From Echinarachnius parma (Eukaryota; Echinodermata; Echinoidea; Clypeasteroida; Echinarachniidae): a stretch of DNA of 64,000 nt. The stretch's first letter is position 1. Every line of letters starts with the position of its first letter. A program made the position numbers and the translations under genes. Location: positions 1 through 64,000 of the forward strand of contig JBAMJV010003127.1 of NCBI GenBank assembly GCA_037951105.1, in the 5' to 3' direction. Of this stretch, positions 35,801 to 48,421 are shown in pieces. A model generated the notes under the pieces. The model saw only the letters and a list, made by a program, of their open reading frames with translations, had not been told where the DNA came from and did no database searches.

Positions 35801-36187
35801 ATGTTCTGATAAGAACTACAGCGCCGGTATAGTTATTGTAAGGAGAGGGTTGGTGGTAGGAGAGGCTCTACGTTTCGAACAGGTTGACTGTCCGTCGTCA
35901 GGAGTTAGTTAGTTAATTTAAATTTAAATGTCGACGCAGTCAGCATTGACTATTTACGCCATGTCAATATAATTTGGGTAAGGCCAATAAAAAACGTATA
36001 TATTCAAAACTATTATTCTAATTATATTCTCCATTTGAGAAATCAGTGAACGGGACTCCCGCCTCACTCACTGGATCCCTCGTTGGAGGTCTATATCTTT
36101 AAATCCAATATTTACTTACTTATTTATTTTCTTAAAACACACACAATAAACCATATCTGGGCGAGAAAAATATAGCAGGCGCGCACT

Positions 36188-36367
36188 AAAAAAAAAAAAA
36201 GGGGGGGGGGGGGAGCAAGGCGTTGAGCACCAGACTAGTGCCGCAGCACTAGTTCGCGGAGGCCACGAAAAAACCCCAGATCATGCTGGAGGAAACGTGG
36301 TTGCGTCCTAGGGTATTAAACGAGGGCGCACTCCCTGTCTGGTTGCAAAAAAAAAAAAAAAAAAAAA
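36188..36367. other. GC-richer segment between A-G tract and A-run (possible SINE-like piece)
   Basis: A run of A then a run of G (36188-36213) is followed by about 130 bp of GC-richer DNA and an A-run of about 20 at 36347-36367. The segment contains the stem ACTAGTGC-CGCA-GCACTAGT. The A tail and composition suggest a retroposed small RNA, but I see no convincing A/B boxes or flanking duplication. Present in all long units. Confidence 0.35.
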
Positions 36368-37622
36368 GAAGGTAGCACGCAACATACAAACAATAAATGC
36401 ATCAATAAATTCATAAATAAATGTGTACAACTTCAACTCAACATGCTCAAAACTATTGGTCATTACAAAACAAGAGTCATCTGCGGGGGTGGGCCAGGTG
36501 AACGGGACTCCCTCCTCAGACACCTGACACCACCCCAGGTGTATATAATATAGACTATGAACTCATAATTATACTTATCAACCTAAACTCAAAATTATTA
36601 ATAATTACCCTGCAAGAGTTATGTGTGGGGGTGGGACAGGCGAACGGGACTCCCGCCACATACACCTGACACCGCCCTTTACATGTATAGTACACACACA
36701 AAATTACCATTACGTGTAATTATATATCATTATATATGACAATATTACAATATTATATGGGGATCTTTGTTAATCATGTCATGGGTCCGTTTCTTCCAAG
36801 TTTGACATTTACACTTGGATGCTTGGATGAATGGAAATGTTTTGCTCACAAAGTGTGTACATACCTTTATATTAATGGTGTGTACTTGTGTGAGGTTTTG
36901 TTGTTGAAAGTTGTATTGATCTCTCAGAAAAATATAAGAAAAAGCCATTAGGAGGAAGAGCTCAAATCAAGTCTTCCATGAGTTAATGATAACATTTTTC
37001 TCTCCAATCATTCATTTTCACACCTAACCAATGTTTGTAACACTCACAAATATAATTCCCTTTTATTTCATTTCATTCATTGTTTGTTTCCGTTAGTTGA
37101 ACATGAAAGGAAACAAGTAGTCAGTTTCTCAAAAGATATTTTTGTGCGAGAACATAATGAACAACTTCGTATTTGTAAGGCATGAACACAATGGACAACG
37201 CGTCTCCTTACAAAACCTGGAGGGAAGGTACATCTGACATGATTTATCAAGATCCCCATTCTCCATGACCACTGAAGCAAATTGAATATGGTTTTCTGCA
37301 AGATGTATGTAATAAGTTATAGTTTCATACCCTGAAATAGCATTATGATTAATCTACTATATTTAAAGTAATTGTTGCAGAAAGTCTGATTGTAAATATT
37401 CCATTCATATGGGTGCCAAAAGCATCCAAGTGTACATTTCAAGCTGGAAGAAACGGACACATGACATGATTTACAAAGATCCCTACTCTCCATGACCACT
37501 GAAGCAAATCGAATAGGGTTTTCTGCAAGATGTAGGTAATAAGTTATAGTTTCATACCATGAAATAGCATTATTATTGATCTACTATCCTTAAAGTAATC
37601 GTTCCAGAAAGTCTGATTGTAA

Positions 37623-37663
37623 TTTTTTTTTTTTTTTTTTTTTTTTTTGGGGGGGGGGGGGGG
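37623..37663. repeat. T-run joined to G-run
   Basis: About 26 T run directly into about 15 G, marking the 5' edge of the CR1-like fragment. Matching tracts lie at about 32551-32584, 44916-44962 and 55890-55936, with different lengths in each unit. Confidence 0.9.
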
Positions 37664-37669
37664 ACATAC

Positions 37670-38389
37670 GGTATATATAATCTTAATAAAACTAACTTCA
37701 TGTTATTCTGAAATAAAAATATTCCACATGAAAATGTTGTGATTAAAGTTAAAGATATTATAATAAAAAGAACCTCTCAGGTTAAATTGGTAGGAGTTAC
37801 ACTGGATGATAAGCTTACTTGGAATGAACACACTGGTGCCATATGCAATAAACTTTCTAAAACTATTGGTATTTTGTATAAGATAAAATCATGTTCGAAA
37901 GAGATACTAATGATGTTATATTATGCATTCTTCTTGCCACACTTAATTTATTGCATACAAATATGGGGCAATTCCAGCAATAAAAATAGTATAAGGTTAT
38001 TGAAATTGCAAAAGAAAGCAGTCAGAATTATTTCTCATAGTACTTATCTTGCCCATTCAGAACCAATTTTGAAGAGTCTTAATGTTTTAAATGCAAATGA
38101 CATATATACTTTTCATGTTGCAATATTCATGTATCTTTGTTTTAAACAAATATTGCCCAAATCTTTAAGCAATCATTTTAAATTTAATAATAATGTGCAT
38201 ACATATTCAACAAGAAGTATGAATGATTTGAATATACCCAAAATACGATTATCAGTCTTTCATAAATCTATATTTTTTCAGTGTCCAAAATTATGGAATA
38301 ATGTTCCCCCTGAAATAAAAGCATGTCAGACTTTGAAGTTGTTTAAGAGGAGATTCAAACAATATTTGCTTTCTAAGAACACATATTGA
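37670..38389 (+). pseudogene. CR1-like LINE RT C-terminus, unit 2
   Basis: The 216-codon frame (37739-38389) carries the thumb and C-terminal end of a CR1/Jockey-like reverse transcriptase: LVGVTLDDKLTWNEH, NKLSKTIGILYKIKS, LPHLIYCIQIWGNSS, LLKLQKKAVRIIS, YSTRSMNDL, CPKLWNNVPPEIKAC and FKRRFKQYLLS. Upstream text NKTNFMLF then meets a TGA. The catalytic core is gone: the copy is 5' truncated at the T-G tract just before 37664. The LINE 3' end follows with a TG repeat and TTGAATTGAATTGAAT at about 38650. It is the best-kept of the array copies but cannot act as an enzyme. Confidence 0.85.
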
Positions 38390-38432
38390 ATTACCAGCTT
38401 TCCGCTGAACAACTAGCCAGTCATTTGTGTGT

Positions 38433-38474
<42 letters not shown>

Positions 38475-39455
38475 AATGTAGGGTAGTTTTGTAATTATGA
38501 TGTATCTGTATCTGTATATAATTGTGTTGTTGTTGTCTATACATTGGAATCGCTTTTTATAAGGCTTTGCCTTTCTTTTGATTCCAAACACTTTACTTTG
38601 TAATTTATATTTTCATTGTATGTTTGCTTTTTAAAGTGTTGAATAAAATTTGAATTGAATTGAATATAACATAACTGCAAAGAATAATCATAAATGATTG
38701 AAAAGGATGAATAGTAGGCGTAGCTTAATATGCAATGTTCCTCCCTTAAATCCTCCAAGGTCCAAGAGATTTGCTCGCTAATGACCTGAATTTGGATCTG
38801 TCTTCATTCACATAATAATAATATATGGGGGAATAACAGAAACCAAAAAAAAAATCAAGACATTGCACAAACATATAAAAGACGCACTGCTTATAATGCT
38901 TTTCTCACATAGGGACTCCCACCTCTTATGTGCAGATCCATTCGGATAAAGTACATTTTACGAAAGTTAAGGTGTTATTTCATGTTGGCTATGAATCAAA
39001 AATATTAATAATCATATTCTCCTAAATTAATTAATAACCATCAACGAGTAAATGCACGGAAGATCACAAAAAGGGGTTACAAACTAAATACATACTAATG
39101 ACATTATATTACACTAACTAGGTCAACTCATGATTTCGATGCTTCTATCACATAGGGAATCCAGCCACTGATGTGTAGTTTGGCATTTAAAAAATGGTTA
39201 TATTATTAATACACATGTACATACTCGACAATATTTCATGAAATTAACTTAATTATACATGTTGCGACACGACAGTCAGAACTATATACAGTCATCACGT
39301 CTTCTCTTTCGATGCTGCTCTCACATTAGGGACTCCCGCCACCTGATGTGTATTTTTGCATCAACAAAATGATTATATTATTAATATACAAAACTCGACA
39401 ATGTATTATGAAAATAACTACATTATACATGTAGCGACACGACAGACAACATATA

Positions 39456-40169
39456 TACAGAGTGTTTATAAAAAAGCGGAACCCAACTTCAAACAAGCAA
39501 TATCTTATGAAGTAAACATAGTTATGTTTATTGCAATATATCATCTTAAAGATGATTTATTATTCTTTCATTTGATACCACTTTGGTAATAATTGATCTT
39601 GTAGTTATCGAATTGCAGGCATTTTAAACGAGCAATGTTAAAATTGCTTTGCGCACAAGATTTAGATCTATTCATCAACACGGGCTGATGGTCATTCATT
39701 CAAACCTCTCCTTGTGTTCTTTTGTCTTGTAATCCTTTTGTTCCGTAAATAAATGAACATGGAGATACTTTTTTAATCAGTTCCTTGCCTGACCAAGCAA
39801 CTGACCACTGAACACGAGCACAAACCTGTGTGGACAGACATGGGGGTCATGTGGTAGGACATTGGGGATGATTTTGGACCCTCAACTCTTCTCAAATTTG
39901 AATAAAATGTCAAATTATGAATCAAAAAACATCATGAAATGTCACTTGACTTTGTCTACTGTTTCATTATTTACACTGCATTTAACAATTAGTTTCTACT
40001 CTCGTGAGCAAAGTACTTTTTACATAACACTTTTTAAAAAGGTTTTATTCAATCACGCATGACGTTATCACAACATATTTGGTATCAAACGAAAGAGTAT
40101 GAATTGACGTTTATTAAATAAAATATTGCGGGTGGAAGTTGGGTTCCGCTTTTTTATAAACACCCTGTA
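39456..40169. mobile_element. Mariner-derived MITE, unit 3
   Basis: 714 bp; lacks about 36 bp near the right end (GAATTGACGTTTATTAAATA in place of the longer form). The same deletion is found in unit 5. Confidence 0.88.
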
Positions 40170-40558
40170 CAATAATCACGACTACTCTTTCCGATGCCTG
40201 CTCTCACATAGGGACTCCCGCCACTGATGTGTAGCTTGGCATCAATAATAGTAAACTAGCACAAAATAATGTTAATACTTGTGGTTTGCGGTTGCACCAT
40301 GTATATGGAGAGGATTGGTAAGTCCTGAGAAGGACTGCTGGTATTCTTTCTAGGATAGTCCTAACAGGAACTGTGGTAGTCATAGACAGGACTGTTGGTA
40401 GTCCTGGAAAGGACTGTTGGTATTCTTTCTTGAGCTTGATGTTCTGATAAGAACTACAGCGCCGGTATAGTTATTGTAAGGAGAGGGTTGGTGGTAGGAG
40501 AGGCTCTACGTTTCGAACAGGTTGACTGTCCGTCGTCAGGTGTGTGTGTATGAGTGTG

Positions 40559-41040
40559 TACAGACCTACACCACAGAGTCGGGACTACTGCATGAAAACA
40601 CTCCATTAAACTCGGGACATTTTAAAAAGTCGGGACCGAATTCCCGGTCCCCACATTTTTAACCGCTTATTTTGCGTGCAAAGTGATCTATAGATGGCGC
40701 TATTCATTATTAGCTATTAATACTAAAGTGCCGGAAATAATGTGTGTTTTCTTTTTTGTGTGTTTTGATGGCACGCCTATGAGAAACACGCATTCATAGT
40801 TTGGAATTTCCCGGAGCCCTTGGTGGAATAACGCCATCTGTGGCGGTAAATGGCCATGCATGGAGCGTGATCATGGACGGCACTGATATTGGTGATGGAT
40901 GGTCATGATAAATGAGGATGATGATGGTGATGGACGATAAGTGATGGTGATGAAGGAAGGTGTACCACAGGTTCATAATTGGACCCGGGACTACTAATAG
41001 AATATGCACGTGAAAGGTGGTCCTCGGATTGTTGTGTAGG
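40559..41040. mobile_element. 481-bp TG-bounded element, copy 2
   Basis: Same ends and interior as 16702-17182 and flanked by TG repeats on both sides. It replaces about 2.6 kb of the long unit. Confidence 0.8.
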
Positions 41041-41041
41041 T

Positions 41042-41077
<36 letters not shown>

Positions 41078-42077
41078 GTGTGTGTGTGTGTGTGCAATGT
41101 AGGGTAGTTTTGTAATTATGATGTATCTGTATCTGTATATAATTGTGTTGTTGTTGTCTATACATTGGAATCGCTTTTTATAAGGCTTTGCCTTTCTTTT
41201 GATTCCAAACACTTTACTTTGTAATTTATATTTTCATTGTATGTTTGCTTTTTAAAGTGTTGAATAAAATTTGAATTGAATTGAATATAACATAACTGCA
41301 AAGAATAATCATAAATGATTGAAAAGGATGAATAGTAGGCGTAGCTTAATATGCAATGTTCCTCCCTTAAATCCTCCAAGGGCCAAGAGATTTGCTCGCT
41401 AATGACCTGAATTTGGATCTGTCTTCATTCACATAATAATAATATATGTGGGAATAACAGAAACCTAAAAAAAAAATCAAGACATTGCACAAACATATAA
41501 AAGACGCACTGCTTATAATGCTTTTCTCACATAGGGACTCCCACCTCTTATGTGCAGATCCATTTGGATAAAGTACATTTTACGAAAGTTAAGGTGTTAT
41601 TTCATGTTGGCTATGAATCAAAAATATTAATAATCATATTCTCCTAAATTAATTAATAACCATCAACAAGTAAATGCACGGAAGATCACAAAAAGGGGTT
41701 ACAAACTAAATACATACTAATGACATTATATTACACTAACTAGGTCAACTCATGATTTCGATGCTTCTATCACATAGGGAATCCAGCCACTGATGTGTAG
41801 TTTGGCATTAAAAAAATGGTTATATTATTAATACACATGTACATACTCGACAATATTTCATGAAATTAACTTAATTATACATGTTGCGACACGACAGTCA
41901 GAACTATATACAGTCATCACGTCTACTCTTTCGATGCTGCTCTCACATTAGGGACTCCCGCCACCTGATGTGTATTTTTGCATCAACAAAATGATTATAT
42001 TATCAATATACAAAACTCGACAATGTATTATGAAAATAACTACATTATACATGTAGCGACACGACAGACAACATATA

Positions 42078-42825
42078 TACAGAGTGTTTATAAAAAAGCG
42101 GAACCCAACTTCAAACAAGCAATATCTTATGAAGTAAACATAGTTATGTTTATTGCAATATATCATCTTAAAGATGATTTATTATTCTTTCATTTGATAC
42201 CACTTTGGTAATAATTGATCTTGTAGTTATCGAATTGCAGGCATTTTAAACGAGCAATGTTAAAATTGCTTTGCGCACAAGATTTAGATCTATTCATCAA
42301 CACGGGCTGATGGTCATTCATTCAAACCTCTCCTTGTGTTCTTTTGTCTTGTAATCCTTTTGTTCCGTAAATAAATGAACATGGAGATACTTTTTTAATC
42401 AGTTCCTTGCCTGACCAAGCAACTGACCACTGAACACGAGCACAAACCTGTGTGGACAGACATGGGGGTCATGTGGTAGGACATTGGGGATGATTTTGGA
42501 CCCTCAACTCTTCTCAAAGTTGAATAAAATGTCAAATTATGAATCAAGAAACATCATGAAATGTCACTTGACTTTGTCTACTGTTTCATTATTTACACTG
42601 CATTTAACAATTAGTTTCTACTCTCGTGAGCAAAGTACTTTTTACATAACACTTTTTAAAAAGGTTTTATTCAATCACGCATGACGTTATCACAACATAT
42701 TTGGTATCAAACGAAAGAGTATGAATTGACTTTTGATATGCCATATAGCAATAAATATAATTATGTTTATTAAATAAAATATTGCGGGTGGAAGTTGGGT
42801 TCCGCTTTTTTATAAACACCCTGTA
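42078..42825. mobile_element. Mariner-derived MITE, unit 4
   Basis: 748-bp full form, as in units 2 and 6. Confidence 0.88.
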
Positions 42826-44929
42826 CAATAATCACGACTACTCTTTCCGATGCCTGCTCTCACATAGGGACTCCCGCCACTGATGTGTAGCTTGGCATCA
42901 ATAATAGTAAACTAGCACAAAATAATGTTAATACTTGTGGTTTGCGGTTGCACCATGTATATGGAGAGGATTGGTAAGTCCTGAGAAGGACTGCTGGTAT
43001 TCTTTCTAGGATAGTCCTAACAGGAACTGTGGTAGTCATAGACAGGACTGTTGGTAGTCCTGGAAAGGACTGTTGGTATTCTTTCTTGAGCTTGATGTTC
43101 TGATAAGAACTACAGCGCCGGTATAGTTATTGTAAGGAGAGGGTTGGTGGTAGGAGAGGCTCTACGTTTCGAACAGGTTGACTGTCCGTCGTCAGGAGTT
43201 AGTTAGTTAATTTAAATTTAAATGGCGACGCAGTCAGCATTGACTATTTACGCCATGTCAATATAATTTGGGTAAGGCCAATAAAAAACGTATATATTCA
43301 AAACTATTATTCTAATTATATTCTCCATTTGAGAAATCAGTGAACGGGACTCCCGCCTCACTCACTGGATCCCTCGTTGGAGGTCTATATCTTTAAATCC
43401 AATATTTACTTACTTATTTATTTTCTTAAAACACACACAATAAACCATATCTGGGCGAGAAAAATATAGCAGGCGCGCACTAAAAAAAAAAAGGGGGGGG
43501 GGGGAGCAAGGCGTTGAGCACCAGACTAGTGCCGCAGCACTAGTTCGCGGAGGCCACGAAAAAACCCCAGATCATGCTGGAGGAAACGTGGTTGCGTCCT
43601 AGGGTATTAAACGAGGGCGCACTCCCTGTCTGGTTGCAAAAAAAAAAAGAAAAAAAAAAAGAAGGTAGCACGCAACATACAAACAATAAATGCATCAATA
43701 AATTCATAAATAAATGTGTACAACTTCAACTCAACATGCTCAAAACTATTGGTCATTACAAAACAAGAGTCATCTGCGGGGGTGGGCCAGGTGAACGGGA
43801 CTCCCTCCTCAGACACCTGACACCACCCCAGGTGTATATAATATAGACTATGAACTCATAATTATACATATCAACCTAAACTCAAAATTATTAATAATTA
43901 CCCTGCAAGAGTTATGTGTGGGGGTGGGACAGGCGAACGGGACTCCCGCCACATACACCTGACACCGCCCTTTACATGTATAGTACACACACAAAATTAC
44001 CATTACGTGTAATTATATATCATTATATATGACAATATTACAATATTATATGGGGATCTTTGTTAATCATGTCATGGGTCCGTTTCTTCCAAGTTTGACA
44101 TTTACACTTGGATGCTTGGATGAATGGAAATGTTTTGCTCACAAAGTGTGTACATACCTTTATATTAATGGTGTGTACTTGTGTGAGGTTTTGTTGTTGA
44201 AAGTTGTATTGATCTCTCAGAAAAAGATAAGAAAAAGCCATTAGGAGGAAGAGCTCAAATCAAGTCTTCCATGAGTTAATGATAACATTTTTCTCTCCAA
44301 TCATTCATTTTCACACCTAACCAATGTTTGTAACACTCACAAATATAATTCACTTTTATTTCATTTCATTCATTGTTTGTTTCCGTTAGTTGAACATGAA
44401 AGGAAACAAGTAGTCAGTTTCTCAAAAGATATTTTTGTGCGAGAACATAATGAACAACTTCGTATTTGTAAGGCATGAACACAATGGACAACGCGTCTCC
44501 TTACAAAACCTGGAGGGAAGGTACATCTGACATGATTTATCAAGATCCCCATTCTCCATGACCACTGAAGCAAATTGAATATGGTTTTCTGCAAGATGTA
44601 TGTAATAAGTTATAGTTTCATACCCTGAAATAGCATTATGATTAATCTACTATATTTAAAGTAATTGTTGCAGAAAGTCTGATTGTAAATATTCCATTCA
44701 TATGGGTGCCAAAAGCATCCAAGTGTACATTTCAAGCTGGAAGAAACGGACACATGACATGATTTACAAAGATCCCTACTCTCCATGACCACTGAAGCAA
44801 ATCGAATAGGGTTTTCTGCAAGATGTAGGTAATAAGTTATAGTTTCATACCATGAAATAGCATTATTATTGATCTACTATCCTTAAAGTAATCGTTCCAG
44901 AAAGTCTGATTGTAATTTTTTTTTTTTTT

Positions 44930-44960
<31 letters not shown>

Positions 44961-44989
44961 GGACATACGGTATATATAATCTTAATAAA

Positions 44990-45180
44990 ACTAACTTCAT
45001 GTTATTCTGAAATAAAAATATTCCACATGAAAATGTTGTGATTAAAGTTAAAGATATTATAATAAAAAGAACCTCTCAGGTTAAATTGGTAGGAGTTACA
45101 CTGGATGATAAGCTTACTTGGAATGAACACACTGGTGCCATATGCAATAAACTTTCTAAAACTATTGGTATTTTGTATAA
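44990..45180 (+). pseudogene. CR1-like RT C-terminus, unit 4, left half
   Basis: Runs to GILYK and is broken at 45180 by the palindromic element. Its continuation begins at 48422. Confidence 0.85.
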
Positions 45181-48100
45181 TAGTCAAGGAGCATGTTCAC
45201 CGAAATAAAGTCCCGTGGGATTTTTGGTATGAAAGCAAGCCACCTATTCAAATGTCTCAAGGGCACCCCAAATAACAATAAAAAACATGATTGCACTCTG
45301 AAATCTTGTGCACGTGGCCAGCAGAGGGCACCCTTTAACCCTACAAAAATCCGGGCTATTTTAGGTCTTTTTCCGGTAGGGGGTCATTATGGTTCCCTTA
45401 AGATCTCGGCCTTGAAATGCCCAATCGTCGCGAAAACTTGCATGCATTTAAAGTAAGATGTATACAATGCTATGTTATTTTTGTTTTCTTCGAAAATTTC
45501 TCTAATTTGCATATTTATGGTAATTTATGCAAAAAAGGTAATAAAATTCACATTTTTGCCAATAAATCATATATTCTCCATAATTAAACATTGGTTTTCA
45601 CTACATATATTCTTTAGAGGATCTTGAACAGTAATACAACAAAAAAATTTGGAAGAGCCTGGTTATTCCTTTTGTTTTCTATTGTTTTGATAATTTCTTA
45701 TGTATTTCCTTGTTTTTTAACTAATGTATTTCATTGTTTTTGTTGTTTTATTTTATTTCTAACTTTAATTGAACTATTTTTACACCAAAAACAAATACCT
45801 AAAAGGTAAACAAGACCAATTAGCCAATGATATATCTGTTTTTATGAAAACTGATATTTCCATATGTTTTGTACACATATCACGAAAATTAGCGAATGTC
45901 GGGCTGACATGCAGTGACAAAAGGTCACGTGACTTCGTAACGAAAAGTCCGATTTCCCAAAACTTTGTTTTAAAAGATGCGCAAGACTCAAATGAAGAAA
46001 GTCACCAAGCGGCAGGGCGTCATCCTTACGCGTTTCTGAGCAATCAGAACAATTCCAGGGGGGGGGGGCATGATGGCCTCCCGGCCTTATTAGGGTTATA
46101 TGATGATAAGCAACGGTCAGCCATGGGTGTCGGTGATCCCAATACCTCAAACACTCAAACTGTAGGATGGTAGACAGTTACCAAGTGGTGGTAGGAACTT
46201 CATCCGGTCTCAATCAAATCCCTTTGACAAGGAGCTGTGCGTGTTTGTGATTGTACGTTGGACACTTGCAGTTGGAGTTGCGAACCACCAGTCCATGTGA
46301 AGCAAGAAAATCGTCAACATCGTGAATAGTTGGATACACACTCATATACGGTTGGAAGGGAAATTTGTTCTGTCCTATAGTGCATGAAGACTTCTGATGG
46401 TGTATACATATATGTTGTAAAGGAGAGACACATATATTTCGCAGAAGACAACGTTGACTTCACAGAAGACATTGCAGATGGGAAGCGCTCCCTGAATGAG
46501 ACAACGATGCCAACATTACAATGAGGCCCCAGCCAGCTTTGAGAGACATGCTTTATAATGACCTGTGAAACTACCATAGATGCTTGACTGACCAAATACA
46601 AATAGCAAAACACAATCCCCAGTCTATGCCTCATTCGGACAAAGTAAGTACCCACCATAACCATCAAATTGTTCCCTTCCAGATGTTACCTGACTGATGT
46701 GTCGAACTGTGTCTAGGTTTCAGCAGTAGGTATTCTGCGGACATTCAGCAAAGACAGTGCTATTAGTTCCACTAGTGGCGTTCAATGTTGGGAAAGCAGC
46801 GCTTTGTACCAACTCCAGTAACGAAGTTTGTGTTGCTACATAGTTACATCAATTGGGATACTGCCGTAATGCTGTCTGAATGATCGCTGCTGATACCTAA
46901 CCACGGTTCGACCCATTAGTAAGGTAACATCGGGAATGGAGCCATTTGATGGTTGTGGAGGGTTTTGATACGTCTTAGTCCGAAGGAGGCACATACTGTT
47001 TGCTCTTTTGTTATTTGGTTTTGGACACTCAAGCAGCTTGGTAGTTGCACATGTCATCAGATCCTTCGGTGTGTCTCTCAAAGCTGACTGGGGGTTATAC
47101 ATCTATGTGCCTCATTGTCATGTTGGCTTCTTTGGTAAAATTGCCATCGCTGTCCCATGCAGGGAGCGCTTCCCATCTGCAATATCTTCTGTGAAGTCAA
47201 TGTTGTCTACTGCGAAATATATGTGTCTCTCCTAGTTACAACATATGAGGGTATGTAGTCATTACCATTGACCTTCATTCACTGTAGGGCAGACGTCACA
47301 AATTACCATTCCAACCGTACAGGAGTGTTTATCCAACTATTCAAGATATTGACGATTTTCTTGCTTTGTATGGCCTGGCGGTTGGCAACTCCAACAAAAA
47401 GCACAGCTCCTTGACAAAGAGATTTGATTGAGACCGGATGAAGCTCCTACCACCACTTGGTAACTGTCCACTGTTTGAGTGTTTGAGGTATTGGGATCAC
47501 CGACACCCATGGCTGACCGTTGCTTATCATAATAACCCTAATAAGGCCGGGAGGCCATCATGCCCCCCCCCCCCCCCCCCTCTCTCAGGAATTGTTATGA
47601 TTGCTCAGAATCGCGTAACGATCACGCCCCACCGCTTGGTGACTTTCTTCTTTTGAGTCTTACGCATCTTTTAAAACAAAGTTTTTGGAAATCGAACTTT
47701 CGTTACAAAGTCACGTGACCTTTTGTCACTGCATGTCAGCCTGACATTCGCTAATTTTCGTGATTTGTGTACAAAACATATGGAAATATCAGTTTTCATA
47801 AAAACAGATATATCATTGGCTAATTGGTCTTGTTTACCTTAGTTATTTGTTTTTGGTGCAAAAATAGTTCAATTAAAGTTAGAAATAAAATAAAACAACA
47901 AAAACAAAGAAATACATAAGAAATTATAAAAACAATAGAAAACAAAAGGAATAACCGGGCTCTTCCAATTCTTTTTGTTGTATTACTATTCAAGATCCTC
48001 TAAAGAATATATGTAGTGAAAACCAATGTTTAATAATGGAGAATATATGATTTATGTGCAAAAATGTGAATTGTATTACCTTTTTTGCATAAATTACCAT

Positions 48101-48421
48101 AAATATGCAAATTAGAGAAATTTGAAAACATAAATAACATAGTATTGTATACACCTTACTTTAAATGCATGCAAGTTTTCGCGACGATTGGGCATTTCAA
48201 GGCCGAGATCTTAAGGGAGCCATAATGACCCCCTACCGAAAAAAGACCTAAAATAGCCCAGATTTTTGTAGAGTTATAGGGTGCCCTCTGCTGGCCACCT
48301 GCACAAGATTTCAGAGTGCAATCATGTTTTTTATTGTTATTTGGGGTGCCCTTTAGACATTTGAATAGGTGGCTTGCTTTCATACCAAAAATCCCACGGG
48401 AATTTTCAAGCTCCTTGACTA
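45181..48421. mobile_element. 3.24-kb near-complete palindrome with TAA duplication
   Basis: Starts TAGTCAAGGAGC and ends with its reverse complement. TAA flanks both sides (45178-45180, 48422-48424), and comparison with unit 2 shows the uninterrupted site. The two halves match as reverse complements almost to the centre. Arms are about 45181-46745 and 46855-48421; paired blocks were followed through GTGCCCTCTGCTGGCCAC-type text, the GGCCGGGAGGCCATCATGCC region, GGAAGCGCTCCCTG-type text and CAACCATCAAATGG. Only about 100 bp at the middle looks unpaired. The 3-bp TAA duplication fits PIF/Harbinger. Short frames inside occur on both arms, and none resembles a transposase. Confidence 0.85.

Larger units (their letters stand above)
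34220..36680. other. Seven GGGACTCCC-centred hairpins (unit 2 shown)
   Basis: A core close to GGGACTCCC(G/A)CC sits between inverted arms whose sequence changes from copy to copy. Hairpins 1-4 (34234-34260, 34477-34503, 34650-34678, 35567-35593) use CACAT..ATGTG. Outside that, three of them add GATGC(C)..(G)GCAT(C); the first has AATG..CATT. Hairpin 5 (36044-36073) uses CAGTGA..TCACTG. Hairpin 6 (about 36488-36540) uses GGGGTGG..CAGGTG with CACCTG..CCACCCC. Hairpin 7 (about 36630-36675) pairs GGGTGG..CAGG with CCTG..CCGCCC. The core is itself a GGGA-C-TCCC palindrome. The same set recurs in each long unit; short units keep only 1-4. Function unknown. Confidence 0.75.
34157..38828. repeat. Array unit 2 (long, 4.67 kb)
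   Basis: Complete long unit. In order: three hairpins (34234, 34477, 34650), mariner MITE, fourth hairpin (35567), AGTCCT repeats, fifth hairpin (36044), and an A-G tract. Then come a GC-richer segment with A-run, hairpins six and seven (about 36488-36540 and 36630-36675), a T-G tract at 37623-37663, and the CR1-like RT end. Last is TG repeat, LINE 3' end TTGAATTGAATTGAAT and a 150-bp tail ending TCTTCATTCAC. Confidence 0.9.
38829..41449. repeat. Array unit 3 (short, 2.62 kb)
   Basis: Matches the long unit up to GTCGTCAGG (40540), then switches to TG repeats and the 481-bp TG-bounded element. It rejoins the long-unit sequence in the LINE 3' UTR at about 41094 (GCAATGTAGGGTAG). Hairpins 5-7 and the RT frame are missing. 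Its MITE lacks 36 bp. The unit shares private variants with unit 5. Confidence 0.9.

Noticed and set aside
36308..36523. Frame giving GVPFTWPTPADDS next to similar text at other hairpins
   Set aside because: The peptide likeness (GVPF..PTP) comes from the shared hairpin DNA; frames are interrupted elsewhere and the pairing of arms explains the pattern better.
40794..41212. Minus-strand frames with long His-Thr runs in units 3 and 5
   Set aside because: They translate the TG tract plus the 481-bp element and exist in both units only because the DNA is duplicated.
46314..47235. Protein genes inside the 3.24-kb palindrome
   Set aside because: Frames on both arms are mirror images of each other in decayed form, with no recognised domain.
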